56,155 bases of DNA from Clostridia bacterium (GCA_030595925.1 JAUVLC010000002.1:1-56155); one strand, 5' to 3'. Counted from the stretch's first letter, positions 43,607 to 52,583 are shown. Notes: a model not told the origin generated them from the letters alone. Numbers and translations: made by a program.

Positions 43607-43696
43607 ATTACACCGATTTTGTCGTCTAAGTTTTAATCTGTGTAATCTGGTTTCTAATCTGTGAAATCAGGAACTGCTGGGTTTTTCAGCAGACCC
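43607..43696 (+). repeat. 90-base direct repeat, copy 1
   Basis: The first 65 bases (43607-43671) are identical to 47110-47174, and the last 15 (TTTTTCAGCAGACCC) also match. In between about 10 bases differ. Copy 1 contains a hairpin CTGCTG...CAGCAG and ends where the YdcF-like gene stops. With copy 2 it brackets five minus-strand genes. Confidence 0.85.
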
Positions 43697-44322
43697 TAAA
43701 TATATCCCTTACATAAATAATAAATAAACTTTATATACTCATTATTTACACGGACAAGACCTTTTTCGGAAGACCACCAATTGTTTGCGGAAAACCAGCT
43801 ATCCTGGACAGGATAAAACATTAAATTTATAGCACTTTTCTTAAATCTTTTTTTAAATACAAAAAAAGCTCTCTTTATATGGTATGGCTCAGTAACAATA
43901 ATAAGCGATTTAAACCCATATTTTTTAACGATTTTTTTAATAAGCAATGCATCATCATAAGTACTATGAGACTCCAACACAATAATTATATCTTTTTCTT
44001 CAATACCCTTTAACATTGCTTCTTTTTTCGCCAATTGTGCCCAATGCACTTCTTCTAAAGAAGGAACATCTATTTTTTCTCCGGTAAAAATAATTTTTTC
44101 AGCATATTTCTCTTTAAAAAGTTTTATTCCCTGATGGGCCCTTTCCTTTTCTCCTCCCCCTAACACCACTATAACATCCGCCGGTTTTATGGCTGTTTGA
44201 AAAACAAGATATTCTCCTATCTGAATTAACCAAAACTTATAACTAACTAATAAAAAAATTATAAAGGATATAACAAAAAAAATAATCCTTTTTTTAAATG
44301 TCTCTTTTCTCAAAAAAATCAT
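43696..44322 (-). CDS. YdcF/ElyC-like DUF218 protein
   Basis: A 208-residue protein with one N-terminal transmembrane helix (about 13-32) and a DUF218 domain: ADVIVVLGGG (48-57), LFKEKYAEKIIFTGE, LESHSTYDDALL and IIVTEPYHIKRAFFVF. Members include YdcF, which binds S-adenosylmethionine, and SanA/ElyC, envelope-linked factors. The active role is unknown. It is the last gene of the minus-strand block, and its stop codon begins at the last base of repeat copy 1. Confidence 0.85.
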   Translation of the reverse strand: MIFLRKETFKKRIIFFVISFIIFLLVSYKFWLIQIGEYLVFQTAIKPADVIVVLGGGEKERAHQGIKLFKEKYAEKIIFTGEKIDVPSLEEVHWAQLAKKEAMLKGIEEKDIIIVLESHSTYDDALLIKKIVKKYGFKSLIIVTEPYHIKRAFFVFKKRFKKSAINLMFYPVQDSWFSANNWWSSEKGLVRVNNEYIKFIYYLCKGYI

Positions 44323-44372
44323 TTTTTTACCATATCCTCTATGTTTTTTCTGAAATGTATCAATTGTAATTT

Positions 44373-44786
44373 CTACTTACGTGTTTTTTTGGGTTTCCGG
44401 GAATATTTTGCTTCTACAATTGTCTTTATTCCACCTCTAAAATTAAATTCCCCGGAAACATTAACCCATTCAGGTTTTGCCGCCTTGACTATATCCTGTA
44501 AAATATGATTAACTGCATTTTCATAAAATATACCTAAATTGCGGTATTTACCGATATAAAGCTTTAGAGACTTAAGCTCCACACAATATTTAAAAGGCAT
44601 GTATTTAATAATAATCGTCCCAAAATCAGGTAAACCGGTCTTGGGACAAATAGATGTAAATTCAGGAATAACAATAGTTATTTCATAATTTTTAAATTGA
44701 TTTATCCAACATTCAATATCCGGTAATTTTTCCTTGAGTCCTGCTTTTGCATGTTTATCAGAATATTCTCTTTTAACAGAAAGCAA
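44373..44786 (-). CDS. queF: NADPH-dependent 7-cyano-7-deazaguanine reductase
   Basis: A 137-residue short-type (YkvM) QueF that reduces preQ0 to preQ1 in queuosine synthesis. The catalytic Cys47 is in FTSICPKTGLPDFG with Asp54, and the family motif E-L-K-S-L-K is at 70-75. TTG start at 44786 follows AAGGAGG six bases earlier. No other queuosine gene and no preQ1 riboswitch are nearby. It sits between unrelated membrane-protein genes. Confidence 0.94.
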   Translation of the reverse strand: MLSVKREYSDKHAKAGLKEKLPDIECWINQFKNYEITIVIPEFTSICPKTGLPDFGTIIIKYMPFKYCVELKSLKLYIGKYRNLGIFYENAVNHILQDIVKAAKPEWVNVSGEFNFRGGIKTIVEAKYSRKPKKTRK

Positions 44787-44807
44787 TTTTTACCTCCTTA
44801 AAATATT

Positions 44808-45776
44808 TCATTTTTTTTCTAATACTAAATTCGATAAGAAATAAGAACATTTCCCCGCCCATTTTTTTCGATCAGGCCCTATCCGAACAGAAAAAGGAAC
44901 ACTAAATCCCGGTTTAAGTATTTTTCCCTTATTAACTTTTTTTTCGCCTTTAGCAATAACATTAAAACTTCTTTCCAAAATAATTTTCTTTTTCTTATCC
45001 AAAAGTTTAATATTCATTTTCACATTATTAATAACACTTTTACTTATATTTTTTATTTTTCCCTTTGCTAAAACCGATTCACCTTCTTTTTTGTCATGAT
45101 AACGTTTTATTTTAAACTTGCTGACTATTACATACTTACCAATCTTTAATGACTTACCATTCTGTTTCGTTTTTTTCTTAATCTGTTGTTTTTTTGCTTT
45201 TTTGGATATTTTTTTCACCACAGGGGATTTTTTTACCTTTTTATTCTCCATTACTTTTACTTTGCTTTCTTTCTTTTTTTGTTTCACTGTTTTCTTCTTT
45301 TTTTCTGTTATATTTTTCACTTCAGGGGAAATTATCTTTTTATTTAATGCAAATAGATTTAAATCCAGCATTTTTATTTCTTTTTTAATCTGATTATTAG
45401 TTTTTATTCCCAATGCTAAAAAAAGCAAAATAATTCCTGTAATAAAAAGCAAAAAATAAAATACTTTTTTTTGAAAGGACTTTATCGGTTTTATCCTATC
45501 ACTGACTTCCTTTTTATACTGTTCAGCACTTTTCTTAAAACCATCATTTAAACCATTTATTTTCCTCTCCAACGGTTTCATTTTTTCTTCTATTAATTTT
45601 AATACTTTAGCACTTAATTTCTCTTCCTCCTTTGCTTCCGAATATCTCTTTATATCTGATATTTCTTCCTGAAATTGTTTTCTCTTTGGCCTCTCTTCTG
45701 AATTGTCTTTTTTATCAGCTACTTGTTTTCTTCCTTCCATATCTTTTTTTAAAGCTTCTATTTCCTGTTTATCCAT
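44808..45776 (-). CDS. Lys-rich single-pass membrane protein with FxLYD-like domain
   Basis: A 322-residue protein. Residues 1-105 are charged coiled-coil, about 106-126 a transmembrane helix (FYFLLFITGIILLFLALGI), 155-205 a very Lys-rich linker, and about 215-320 a beta-sandwich with the pattern of FxLYD/DUF3426 domains (ESVLAKGKIKNISKSVINNV). The sandwich would lie outside the cytoplasm. I do not know its role. It precedes queF by 21 bases and follows the OB-fold gene by 14 bases, so all are probably co-transcribed. Confidence 0.7.
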   Translation of the reverse strand: MDKQEIEALKKDMEGRKQVADKKDNSEERPKRKQFQEEISDIKRYSEAKEEEKLSAKVLKLIEEKMKPLERKINGLNDGFKKSAEQYKKEVSDRIKPIKSFQKKVFYFLLFITGIILLFLALGIKTNNQIKKEIKMLDLNLFALNKKIISPEVKNITEKKKKTVKQKKKESKVKVMENKKVKKSPVVKKISKKAKKQQIKKKTKQNGKSLKIGKYVIVSKFKIKRYHDKKEGESVLAKGKIKNISKSVINNVKMNIKLLDKKKKIILERSFNVIAKGEKKVNKGKILKPGFSVPFSVRIGPDRKKWAGKCSYFLSNLVLEKK

Positions 45777-45790
45777 ATCTTTACCTCTCT

Positions 45791-46249
45791 TTACTTTAAA
45801 ATTTTTATCTGTTCCGGTTTATTTAAAATTATTTCCGGTTTCCCTGCATATTCTTTAATATAACCAAATACACAAACCTTCTTTCCTTGATAAAAACGTT
45901 CAGGATTTAACGGAAACAAAGAAAACGAAGACTTAAAAATAACCGCACTAAAATGTCGTCTGTAATCCTGATGAAAATTAAGAAAACAGGCTTTTCCTGA
46001 ATTATAAGTAGCCACAACCGTTCCTTCCACTGCAACATATTCTCCATAGTAATCTGCTGCGTTTTGCCAGGAAATGACCGGAATTGAATCTGGTGTTTTT
46101 TTAATTTCTGTTTGTTGCTTATACAAACAAACAGGGTTTTCAAACCAAGTCTTCGCCAAATACATTATCAAAACAGTTGCTATTACAACAAATCCCAGTC
46201 GAACAAGAAATTTTTTTAAATCAATGCTTTGTTTTTTCATTATTTTCAT
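45791..46249 (-). CDS. membrane-anchored OB-fold protein
   Basis: A 152-residue protein with a transmembrane helix at about 15-32 and an OB-fold of tRNA_anti-like type at about 65-150 (YYGEYVAVEGTVVATYNSGK, FGYIKEYAGKPEIILNKPEQ). Such domains bind single-stranded nucleic acid. It overlaps the nuclease gene by 29 bases, suggesting that the two proteins act together outside the cytoplasm. An alternative start at 46240 would drop three residues. Confidence 0.75.
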   Translation of the reverse strand: MKIMKKQSIDLKKFLVRLGFVVIATVLIMYLAKTWFENPVCLYKQQTEIKKTPDSIPVISWQNAADYYGEYVAVEGTVVATYNSGKACFLNFHQDYRRHFSAVIFKSSFSLFPLNPERFYQGKKVCVFGYIKEYAGKPEIILNKPEQIKILK

Positions 46250-46964
46250 TTTTTATTTTTTTAAGAGGATACTTCAAAACAAGATTATTCAGTAATTTAT
46301 CTAATTCCATACGTCCCTCCAAATTGAGAGAATCATATCTTTTTGCAAGATTGGCAATTCTGCCATCCTGAAGTGTCAAATGCCATAAACCGTACTGCCG
46401 ATTTCTTGCCCTTTGTTCTAAAGCAATAAATTCATCTCTTCTACGAAAAGGAAACCGGGTATAAGCATAGGCATAACCCCAACGAATCATCTCAGCATTT
46501 ATCAGCTTATCCCCAATAAAAACATAGGCTAAAATCCTTTCGTATTTATCCAGCTTATTATGGGGTTCGTATTCCAAAAAACACTTATTTCCTTCAGCCA
46601 TTTCCTTTAAAAACCCTGTTGCCTCCCGTCCAAATCTCTGTGCCGGAATCACCGGATGATGAACTTCTGGGGAATCAATACCAATAAGGCGAACTATTTT
46701 ATTATTACTAAGTTTAATTGTATCACCATCAATAACATTTTTTATAAAAAACGGCCCTTCTTTCAAAAACAAAGAAGAACCTTTTCCCTTCGGAATACAT
46801 TTATTAAAACTTTCCTTATGATTTAATTTTACACGAATTACCGCCATTATTAAAATGATACTTACAGTAATGGCGATAAGCCTCACCAGAAAAATATCCT
46901 GACAGAAGGATTTAAAAATATTTTTAGACCGAATAAAAAATCCCATTTGTTCCTTTTTGAACAT
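46221..46964 (-). CDS. membrane-anchored thermonuclease (SNase family)
   Basis: A 247-residue protein with one N-terminal transmembrane helix (about 26-43) and an SNase domain at about 70-195. Key residues are D81-T82 in VIDGDTIKL, R92 and D97 in VRLIGIDSPE, E114 and R143 (YERILAYV), corresponding to the Ca-binding and R/E/R catalytic set. It should cut DNA and RNA on the outer face of the membrane. It is the first gene of the five-gene block. A 50-residue tail follows the domain. Confidence 0.88.
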   Translation of the reverse strand: MFKKEQMGFFIRSKNIFKSFCQDIFLVRLIAITVSIILIMAVIRVKLNHKESFNKCIPKGKGSSLFLKEGPFFIKNVIDGDTIKLSNNKIVRLIGIDSPEVHHPVIPAQRFGREATGFLKEMAEGNKCFLEYEPHNKLDKYERILAYVFIGDKLINAEMIRWGYAYAYTRFPFRRRDEFIALEQRARNRQYGLWHLTLQDGRIANLAKRYDSLNLEGRMELDKLLNNLVLKYPLKKIKNENNEKTKH

Positions 46965-46984
46965 ATCTAAAACTTTCGAATTTA

Positions 46985-47087
46985 GGGCTTACTGAAAAAT
47001 GCAAATCCGCCTCAGGCAAAGCACTCTTTGTACAAAATCACCAAAAACCTTGCACTTTTAATTGCATATAAATTTTCCAGTAAGCCT
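46985..47087. repeat. imperfect inverted-repeat element (MITE-like)
   Basis: GGCTTACTG (46986-46994) is inverted at CAGTAAGCC (47078-47086); the pairing continues through AAAA and TGCAA on each side with gaps. The interior contains AAATCCGCCTCAGGC. No gene is inside. The rest of the gap 46965-47455 holds repeat copy 2 and the HAD-gene promoter. Confidence 0.5.
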
Positions 47088-47109
47088 TGATTACACAGAT
47101 ATTAAAGAG

Positions 47110-47199
47110 ATTACACCGATTTTGTCGTCTAAGTTTTAATCTGTGTAATCTGGTTTCTAATCTGTGAAATCAGGGGCTGATGAATTTTTCAGCAGACCC
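47110..47199 (+). repeat. 90-base direct repeat, copy 2
   Basis: Same orientation as 43607-43696; 65 bases identical then a 15-base identical end. The internal phrase AATCTGTGTAATCTGG recurs as AATCTGTGAAATCAGG, so the unit itself is made of smaller repeats. Confidence 0.85.
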
Positions 47200-47339
47200 G
47201 AATTTATTTTTTCGTCCGTTTTTTTTTATAACAAAACAAATACCTATCTGTCATTATAAAAAGTAACACAAAAAAACCAGGGTGGCAAGATAAATATTAA
47301 GAATTACGTATGTTTATCTATCAACACCTCTAAAAAATA

Positions 47340-47369
47340 TTGACATAAAAGAGAAAAATATTATATATT
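47340..47369 (+). promoter_or_regulatory. promoter of the HAD hydrolase gene
   Basis: TTGACA (47340-47345) with TATATT (47364-47369, spacer 18) or TATATA (spacer 16). A perfect extended -10, TGGTATAAT (47444-47452), lies only three bases before the start codon and might be a second promoter. Confidence 0.55.
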
Positions 47370-47455
47370 ATTGAAAGGATAAAAGTCAATCATTTCCCTC
47401 CAAATTAAATGAGGGTTAAAAAATTTAGTTTTTATTGAATCTATGGTATAATTAA

Positions 47456-48103
47456 ATGAAGAAAATAGTAGCGGTATTTGATATTGATGGAACGATTATC
47501 GATTTTTTTTCGGAAAGGATCTTTTTACTTTTTTTATTGTCAAAGGGGAAATTTTTTATAAATGATTTATTTAATTACGCGGTAAATTTACTGCAAACAA
47601 CCAACAGGGGATTTATATTTGCTACTAAAGGCAACAAAGCATATTTCAAAAACAAAGACAGCAAAGAAATAGAAAAACTGGCTCATATTTGCTTTAGGCA
47701 ACATCTCCTCAAAAGAATTTTTACCCGAGCCAAAGAGAAAATTGAACAACACAAAAAGAAACAACATGAAATAGTTCTTCTTTCAGGAACATTATCTTTT
47801 CTATTAAACGAATACAAAAATTATTTTGGGGTAAAAAAAGGATATGGTACAACATTGGAAATTAAAAATGGCAGGTTCACCGGAAAAACTTTAGGAATAT
47901 ATCCTTACGGTGAAGGCAAAGCTGAAATAATAAAAAAATATTTCGATAAAAACCAATATGACTTACCCCGTTCTTTCGCTTACGGCAATCATCTCTCAGA
48001 TATAAAATCGCTTAAATTATTTGGAAATGCTTTTATTATTAATCCTGATAAAAAATTAGCAGCAATTGCCAGAGCGGAATCAATAAAAATAGAGTATTTC
48101 TGA
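47456..48103 (+). CDS. HAD-IB family phosphatase (SerB-like)
   Basis: A 215-residue phosphohydrolase. Motif I is D9-x-D11-G-T (VFDIDGT), motif II LLSGT, the motif III lysine in GEGKAEIIKKY, and motif IV YGNHLSD, with Asn for the usual Asp in GDS. This pattern is that of the TIGR01490 IB group, which includes phosphoserine-phosphatase-like and other small-substrate enzymes; the substrate is uncertain. No Shine-Dalgarno is visible before the ATG. It is the only plus-strand gene between 40.9 and 56 kb and converges with the following gene. Confidence 0.8.
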   Translation: MKKIVAVFDIDGTIIDFFSERIFLLFLLSKGKFFINDLFNYAVNLLQTTNRGFIFATKGNKAYFKNKDSKEIEKLAHICFRQHLLKRIFTRAKEKIEQHKKKQHEIVLLSGTLSFLLNEYKNYFGVKKGYGTTLEIKNGRFTGKTLGIYPYGEGKAEIIKKYFDKNQYDLPRSFAYGNHLSDIKSLKLFGNAFIINPDKKLAAIARAESIKIEYF

Positions 48104-48111
48104 TTTTAAAA

Positions 48112-48630
48112 TCAATTTTGTTTTACTGCACATCCCTTACAAATCAATCTCATCCTACATTTTGAACAGGTTTTTTTCCTATTAATGGCTCCGCTGTAGA
48201 TGGAAACAAGTAACAACAAAATTAATATCATTAGCTTGAAAAATACAAACTCCTGAAAAATTGAAATAAGAAGAAAAATAAGTGGAATAACAGTTAAAAG
48301 CCCATAAGTAAATGGCGCAAGCTTTTGCCCGTAACTATCCTTAAATTTTTCAATATTCCCTCCTTTGAAAAACAAAGTGGAAAGTTTACCCCATCCCAGG
48401 CAACACCACCGATTATAATAACAACAATTTGTGCAAAGCAATTTCCGCAAAATGATACCTATCATTATTATGGCAAATAAAAGATAAATCCAGCCCGTCA
48501 AAGGACAAAAAAGCCGGCAACTAATCGTCCCTAAGAAAACCCATAAAATCATCAACAAATTACCCTGAAAAATAGTTGCTTTAGAGTATTCTTTTAATCC
48601 TTGTTCATAAATTTTAATTTTACTTTCCAT
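48112..48630 (-). CDS. four-helix membrane protein with two cytosolic Cys clusters
   Basis: A 172-residue protein with four transmembrane helices (about 22-42, 45-62, 106-126, 129-148). The loop after helix 2 has C66, C69, C70, C76, C77 and the tail has C155-x2-C158 and C164-x2-C167. With an even helix number both clusters face the cytoplasm, where they could bind zinc or an iron-sulfur cluster. The TLFFKGGN stretch may be a conserved motif. I do not recognise a named family. Convergent with the HAD gene at 9 bases. Confidence 0.68.
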   Translation of the reverse strand: MESKIKIYEQGLKEYSKATIFQGNLLMILWVFLGTISCRLFCPLTGWIYLLFAIIMIGIILRKLLCTNCCYYNRWCCLGWGKLSTLFFKGGNIEKFKDSYGQKLAPFTYGLLTVIPLIFLLISIFQEFVFFKLMILILLLLVSIYSGAINRKKTCSKCRMRLICKGCAVKQN

Positions 48631-48667
48631 TGTTATTTTTCGATAAAATTTTTAGTTTCTTTGAATC

Positions 48668-48862
48668 TTATTGACCTGTCATTTTCTCCAAATCTGCTGT
48701 TTTCTTCAGATCGCTTAACTGCTTTTCTAACATTGCAATTTTATCTCGCGATTGTTGTGTAAAATTTTCCAATTCTTTTATCGAATTGGCATTATCCATC
48801 AATCGCCTTTCCATACCAAAAAGAATAATAAATGCACAAACCAAAGCAAATAACCATAGCAT
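48668..48862 (-). CDS. small membrane protein with coiled-coil tail
   Basis: A 64-residue protein: a transmembrane helix at about 1-17 and a coiled-coil at about 25-60 (LENFTQQSRDKIAMLEKQLS). AAAGGGGGG precedes the ATG by 9 bases, which supports a real gene. It lies between mscS and the Cys-rich protein in the same orientation. Function unknown. Confidence 0.65.
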   Translation of the reverse strand: MLWLFALVCAFIILFGMERRLMDNANSIKELENFTQQSRDKIAMLEKQLSDLKKTADLEKMTGQ

Positions 48863-48916
48863 TTTTCTCGCCCCCCTTTCAATATATTATAACTTCTATT
48901 GCTTTATACTTTTCTT

Positions 48917-50047
48917 TTATTTATTAATTTGCTTTTTAGATAACCCGGACGGTATCGTCTTAAGCACAGACTTTGTTACCGCAGAATCTGAATTTAAAAA
49001 TAATGTCTGTGTTGGATAGGCAAATTCAATTTTTCTCTTTTCAAATTCTTCCTTAATAGCAAAATTAATCTCCTGCTGAACATCCATGTATTTATTATAA
49101 TCACTACTCAAAACATAATAAACTACCTCAAAAACAAGGCTAAAATCTCCGTAGGAAAAAAAATGTGCCCGGTCAAAAACAGTATTATCAATGCCCTTGA
49201 TAATATTGGTAATTATTATGGGGATTTCTTTTAATTGTTTCGAACCTGTCTGATATGTAACTCCCAACTTAAACACTACTCTGCGTTTATTCATTCTTTT
49301 ATAATTACGCAGGCGGGAATTGGTAAGATCAGCGTTAGAAAAAACTAATTGTTCTCCCCCTAAACTACATATCCGGGTTGTTTTAATACCAATATGCTCA
49401 ACTACTCCTAAATAATCGTCTATAATAACAAAATCACCAATCTCAAACGGACGATCGAGAAATATAGCAAAATAACTAAGTAAATCGCCTAAAACCGACT
49501 GTACAGCCAGTGCTATTGCTACACCGCCTATTCCCAATCCGGCAATTACTGTCGAAATTTTAAAACCAAGATTATCCAAAAGAAAAATAATACCCAAACC
49601 CCAAACAACTACTTTCGTTATTGTAATCATTGTTTGAAAACTCTTTTTTTTAGCCATATCCTTTTCTTTCTTCAGCCAATAATTTTCAAGGATATAAGTA
49701 ATCATAGCTACAGAAAAACGAATGGTAAGGATAGTTAGAATAGTTACTCCTAAAACATTGATTACTTTAGTCAAATAAGCGGTCAAAATTAAACTGCGGA
49801 TAGATAAATAGAAAACACCAAAGTAAAGTAATGGAATCAAGGCCTTTTCGACAATACCAACCAGAAAGTCATCTATAATCGCAGTGCTTTTTTCCGTCCA
49901 TACTTTAAGCCGTTTTAAAACTATTTTTTTGAATACTTTAATAAAAATAAGCCCTAAAATGAAAATAAAAAAACTAATAAGATAATCCAAAAGAGTATTT
50001 TGAAAAACTGTTTTTTCCGTCAAAAAAGAAATAATATTTTGAAGCAT
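48917..50047 (-). CDS. mscS: MscS-family mechanosensitive channel
   Basis: A 376-residue small-conductance mechanosensitive channel protein with five predicted transmembrane helices. The pore helix is GLGIGGVAIALAVQSVLGDL and the MscS beta domain follows with FLDRPFEIGDFVII and the NADLTNSRLRNY stretch; the C-terminal alpha/beta domain is complete. It opens under hypo-osmotic stress. It follows mraY by 35 bases, where murD would usually stand in a dcw cluster. Confidence 0.93.
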   Translation of the reverse strand: MLQNIISFLTEKTVFQNTLLDYLISFFIFILGLIFIKVFKKIVLKRLKVWTEKSTAIIDDFLVGIVEKALIPLLYFGVFYLSIRSLILTAYLTKVINVLGVTILTILTIRFSVAMITYILENYWLKKEKDMAKKKSFQTMITITKVVVWGLGIIFLLDNLGFKISTVIAGLGIGGVAIALAVQSVLGDLLSYFAIFLDRPFEIGDFVIIDDYLGVVEHIGIKTTRICSLGGEQLVFSNADLTNSRLRNYKRMNKRRVVFKLGVTYQTGSKQLKEIPIIITNIIKGIDNTVFDRAHFFSYGDFSLVFEVVYYVLSSDYNKYMDVQQEINFAIKEEFEKRKIEFAYPTQTLFLNSDSAVTKSVLKTIPSGLSKKQINK

Positions 50048-50082
50048 TTTCTATCCTCCTTTTTTCCTCCGGGTTTTTAAAT

Positions 50083-51168
50083 TTAACGTAATTTTAGCGA
50101 AGCCAATGATATTAAAGAAAGAATAATTGCTATAACCCAGAAGCGAATTACTACTTTTGGTTCTGCCCATCCTAATAACTCGAAATGGTGATGCAGAGGA
50201 GCCATTTTAAATATTCTCTTTCCTCTAATTTTAAAAGAAATAACTTGCAAAATAACCGATAATGCTTCTACAACAAAAATTCCTCCAACAATAACCAAAA
50301 GTAATTCCTGTTTTACTAAAACGGCAATTACCCCTATCGTTCCTCCCAAGAACAAAGACCCCGTATCCCCCATAAACACCTCTGCGGGGTAAGTATTAAA
50401 CCATAAAAAACCTAACCCTGCTCCAACCATTGCCGCTAATAAAACAACTAATTCCCCGCTACCCGCAACAGGAATAATACGTAAATACGCACTAAATTTG
50501 GCATGCCCGGCAAAATAAGCAAATATTGCATAAGTCAAGGCAGATAATACAATCGATCCAATAGCTAAACCATCTAACCCATCGGTTAAATTCACCGCAT
50601 TAGAAGCTCCTACGATAATTAAAAGTACCAAACCAAAATATAAAAACCCCAAATCTATAAAAAAATCTTTCACGAAAGGAATATTCACTTTAGTAGCAAA
50701 ATCAGCATTAGAAGGATGAAAATAAATATAGGTTATCACAAAAAAAGCTAAAATCAATTGTCCTCCTAATTTATATAAAGCCCGCAAACCTTGTGTATGT
50801 TTTTTTACTACTTTAAGATAGTCATCTATAAAACCTAACAAACCTAACCACAAAATGGAAATTACGGATAAAAAAATAAAAGGATTGGTTAATTTAGCCC
50901 AGAGAAAAACAGAAATTAAAAGCACCAGTAATATAATTATCCCTCCCATGGTAGGAGTACCAGCTTTAGACTGATGAGAAGGAGGACCTTCCGGACGAAT
51001 ATGCTGTCCAATATGCAATTTTTTAAAACTTCTTATCATTCGGGGAGCTAAAAAGAAGCTGACAATTAAAGAAGTAATTATCGCTCCACCCGCCCGAAAA
51101 GTAATATATTGAAATATATTAAAGGGAGAAAAATATATGTGAAGAGGATAAAGAAAATGATAAAACAT
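50083..51168 (-). CDS. mraY: phospho-N-acetylmuramoyl-pentapeptide transferase
   Basis: A 361-residue integral membrane enzyme with ten helices that makes lipid I. Conserved motifs are PTMGGIIILL, GFIDDYLKVVKKHTQGL (the Asp pair), NAVNLTDGLDGLAIG, FMGDTGSLFLGG and the cytosolic HHHFE. It is 5 bases from murF. In full dcw clusters murD, ftsW and murG come next; here mscS does. Confidence 0.97.
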   Translation of the reverse strand: MFYHFLYPLHIYFSPFNIFQYITFRAGGAIITSLIVSFFLAPRMIRSFKKLHIGQHIRPEGPPSHQSKAGTPTMGGIIILLVLLISVFLWAKLTNPFIFLSVISILWLGLLGFIDDYLKVVKKHTQGLRALYKLGGQLILAFFVITYIYFHPSNADFATKVNIPFVKDFFIDLGFLYFGLVLLIIVGASNAVNLTDGLDGLAIGSIVLSALTYAIFAYFAGHAKFSAYLRIIPVAGSGELVVLLAAMVGAGLGFLWFNTYPAEVFMGDTGSLFLGGTIGVIAVLVKQELLLVIVGGIFVVEALSVILQVISFKIRGKRIFKMAPLHHHFELLGWAEPKVVIRFWVIAIILSLISLASLKLR

Positions 51169-51173
51169 TTAAA

Positions 51174-52583
51174 TCACACCTTTTTACTGCTATTTTTTAA
51201 TTCTCTCACTACTTCTTCTAATTTCATTGCCCTGGATGCTTTAAATAAAAGCATATCTTTTTTTTGTATAATCTTTTTTAATTCAAAAGTTAGTTTTTTT
51301 CTATCTTTAAAAACGAAAATATTTCCTTTTTTCATCCCAAATTTTCTTGCCTCCTGAGCAGTAAGAGCAGCTAAATCTCCTATAGTGAATAAAATATCAC
51401 AAGCCTTTGCCGCTATTTTTCCCGTTTTTTTATGTTCCTTAACAGCATCTTTTCCCAATTCTAACATATCACCCAAAATTAATATTTTCTTTCCTGCGGA
51501 AGATCTTCCGGAAAATGTACCGATAGCATTTTTCATTGAAACAGGATTAGCATTATAAGCATCATTTATAACTTCAATATCTTTAAAAAAAAGTTTTTCC
51601 ATACGCATAGGAAGAGGAGAAAAATTTTCTAATGTTTGTTTAATTAAAGATATATCTATATTTAAATTCCAACTAACGGCACTTGCTGCCAATGCATTAT
51701 AAACATTAAAAATACCTAACATAGGCAATCTGATTTTTTCCTGTTTATCTTTTATATGCAATTTAAACTCTATACCATAAGATAAATTTTTTATATTAGT
51801 AGCATAAATATGTCCCCTGTTTTTTACTCCAAAACTTAACCACTTACATTTTATTTTATTAGTTTCTAAAATTCTCCTGAATTTAACATTATCTATATTT
51901 AAAATCGCCACCCCTTCTTTTGCAGATAACGCATTTATCAATTCCATCTTCCCTGATAATACATTTTTTAGAGAACCGAAAGACTCAATATGAGCATTAG
52001 AAATATTAGTAATCAATCCTATTTGAGGATTAGAAATCTGTGCTAAACGCGCTATCTCTCCGATGCTACTTGCTCCCATTTCCAAAACACATATACGATG
52101 TTTCTTTTCTAACTTTAAAAGAGTTAAAGGCAATCCTATCTGATTATTTAAATTACCTTCCGTAGCTAACACAGAAAATTTTCGTTTTAAAATAGAAAAA
52201 ATCATTTCCTTAGTAGTAGTCTTTCCGTTACTTCCGGTAATTCCTATAACCAAACAATCAAACATTTTACGATAATACCCGGCTAATTCCTGTAAAGCCA
52301 ACAACGTATCGTCAACTTTAATTACTAACAAGTTTTTTTTTTCAATAATCGAATCAAACCCCAAAGGAACTTGAGAAAGAACTACTCCTGACGCACCTTT
52401 TTTAATTGCTTCCCCAACAAAGTTATGCCCATCAAAATTCTCACCTTTTAGAGCAACAAATAAATCATCCTGCTTTAATTTTCTTGTATCAATAGAAATA
52501 TTTTTTACTGTTTTTCTCCTGTTTTTCTGTAAAACTTTTCCTTTAATTACTTTCACTAATTTTTCTATATTAATTTTTGTCAT
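51174..52583 (-). CDS. murF: UDP-N-acetylmuramoyl-tripeptide-D-alanyl-D-alanine ligase
   Basis: A 469-residue Mur ligase with three domains: N-terminal UDP-binding (DDLFVALKGENFDGHNFV), central ATPase with P-loop GITGSNGKTTTKEM, and C-terminal domain starting PLPMRMEKL with NDAYNANPVSM. It adds D-Ala-D-Ala to the tripeptide. The start overlaps murE by 14 bases. Confidence 0.96.
   Translation of the reverse strand: MTKINIEKLVKVIKGKVLQKNRRKTVKNISIDTRKLKQDDLFVALKGENFDGHNFVGEAIKKGASGVVLSQVPLGFDSIIEKKNLLVIKVDDTLLALQELAGYYRKMFDCLVIGITGSNGKTTTKEMIFSILKRKFSVLATEGNLNNQIGLPLTLLKLEKKHRICVLEMGASSIGEIARLAQISNPQIGLITNISNAHIESFGSLKNVLSGKMELINALSAKEGVAILNIDNVKFRRILETNKIKCKWLSFGVKNRGHIYATNIKNLSYGIEFKLHIKDKQEKIRLPMLGIFNVYNALAASAVSWNLNIDISLIKQTLENFSPLPMRMEKLFFKDIEVINDAYNANPVSMKNAIGTFSGRSSAGKKILILGDMLELGKDAVKEHKKTGKIAAKACDILFTIGDLAALTAQEARKFGMKKGNIFVFKDRKKLTFELKKIIQKKDMLLFKASRAMKLEEVVRELKNSSKKV

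Noticed and set aside
44787-44807. preQ1 riboswitch before queF
   Set aside because: Only 21 bases separate queF from the upstream gene, too short for the riboswitch.
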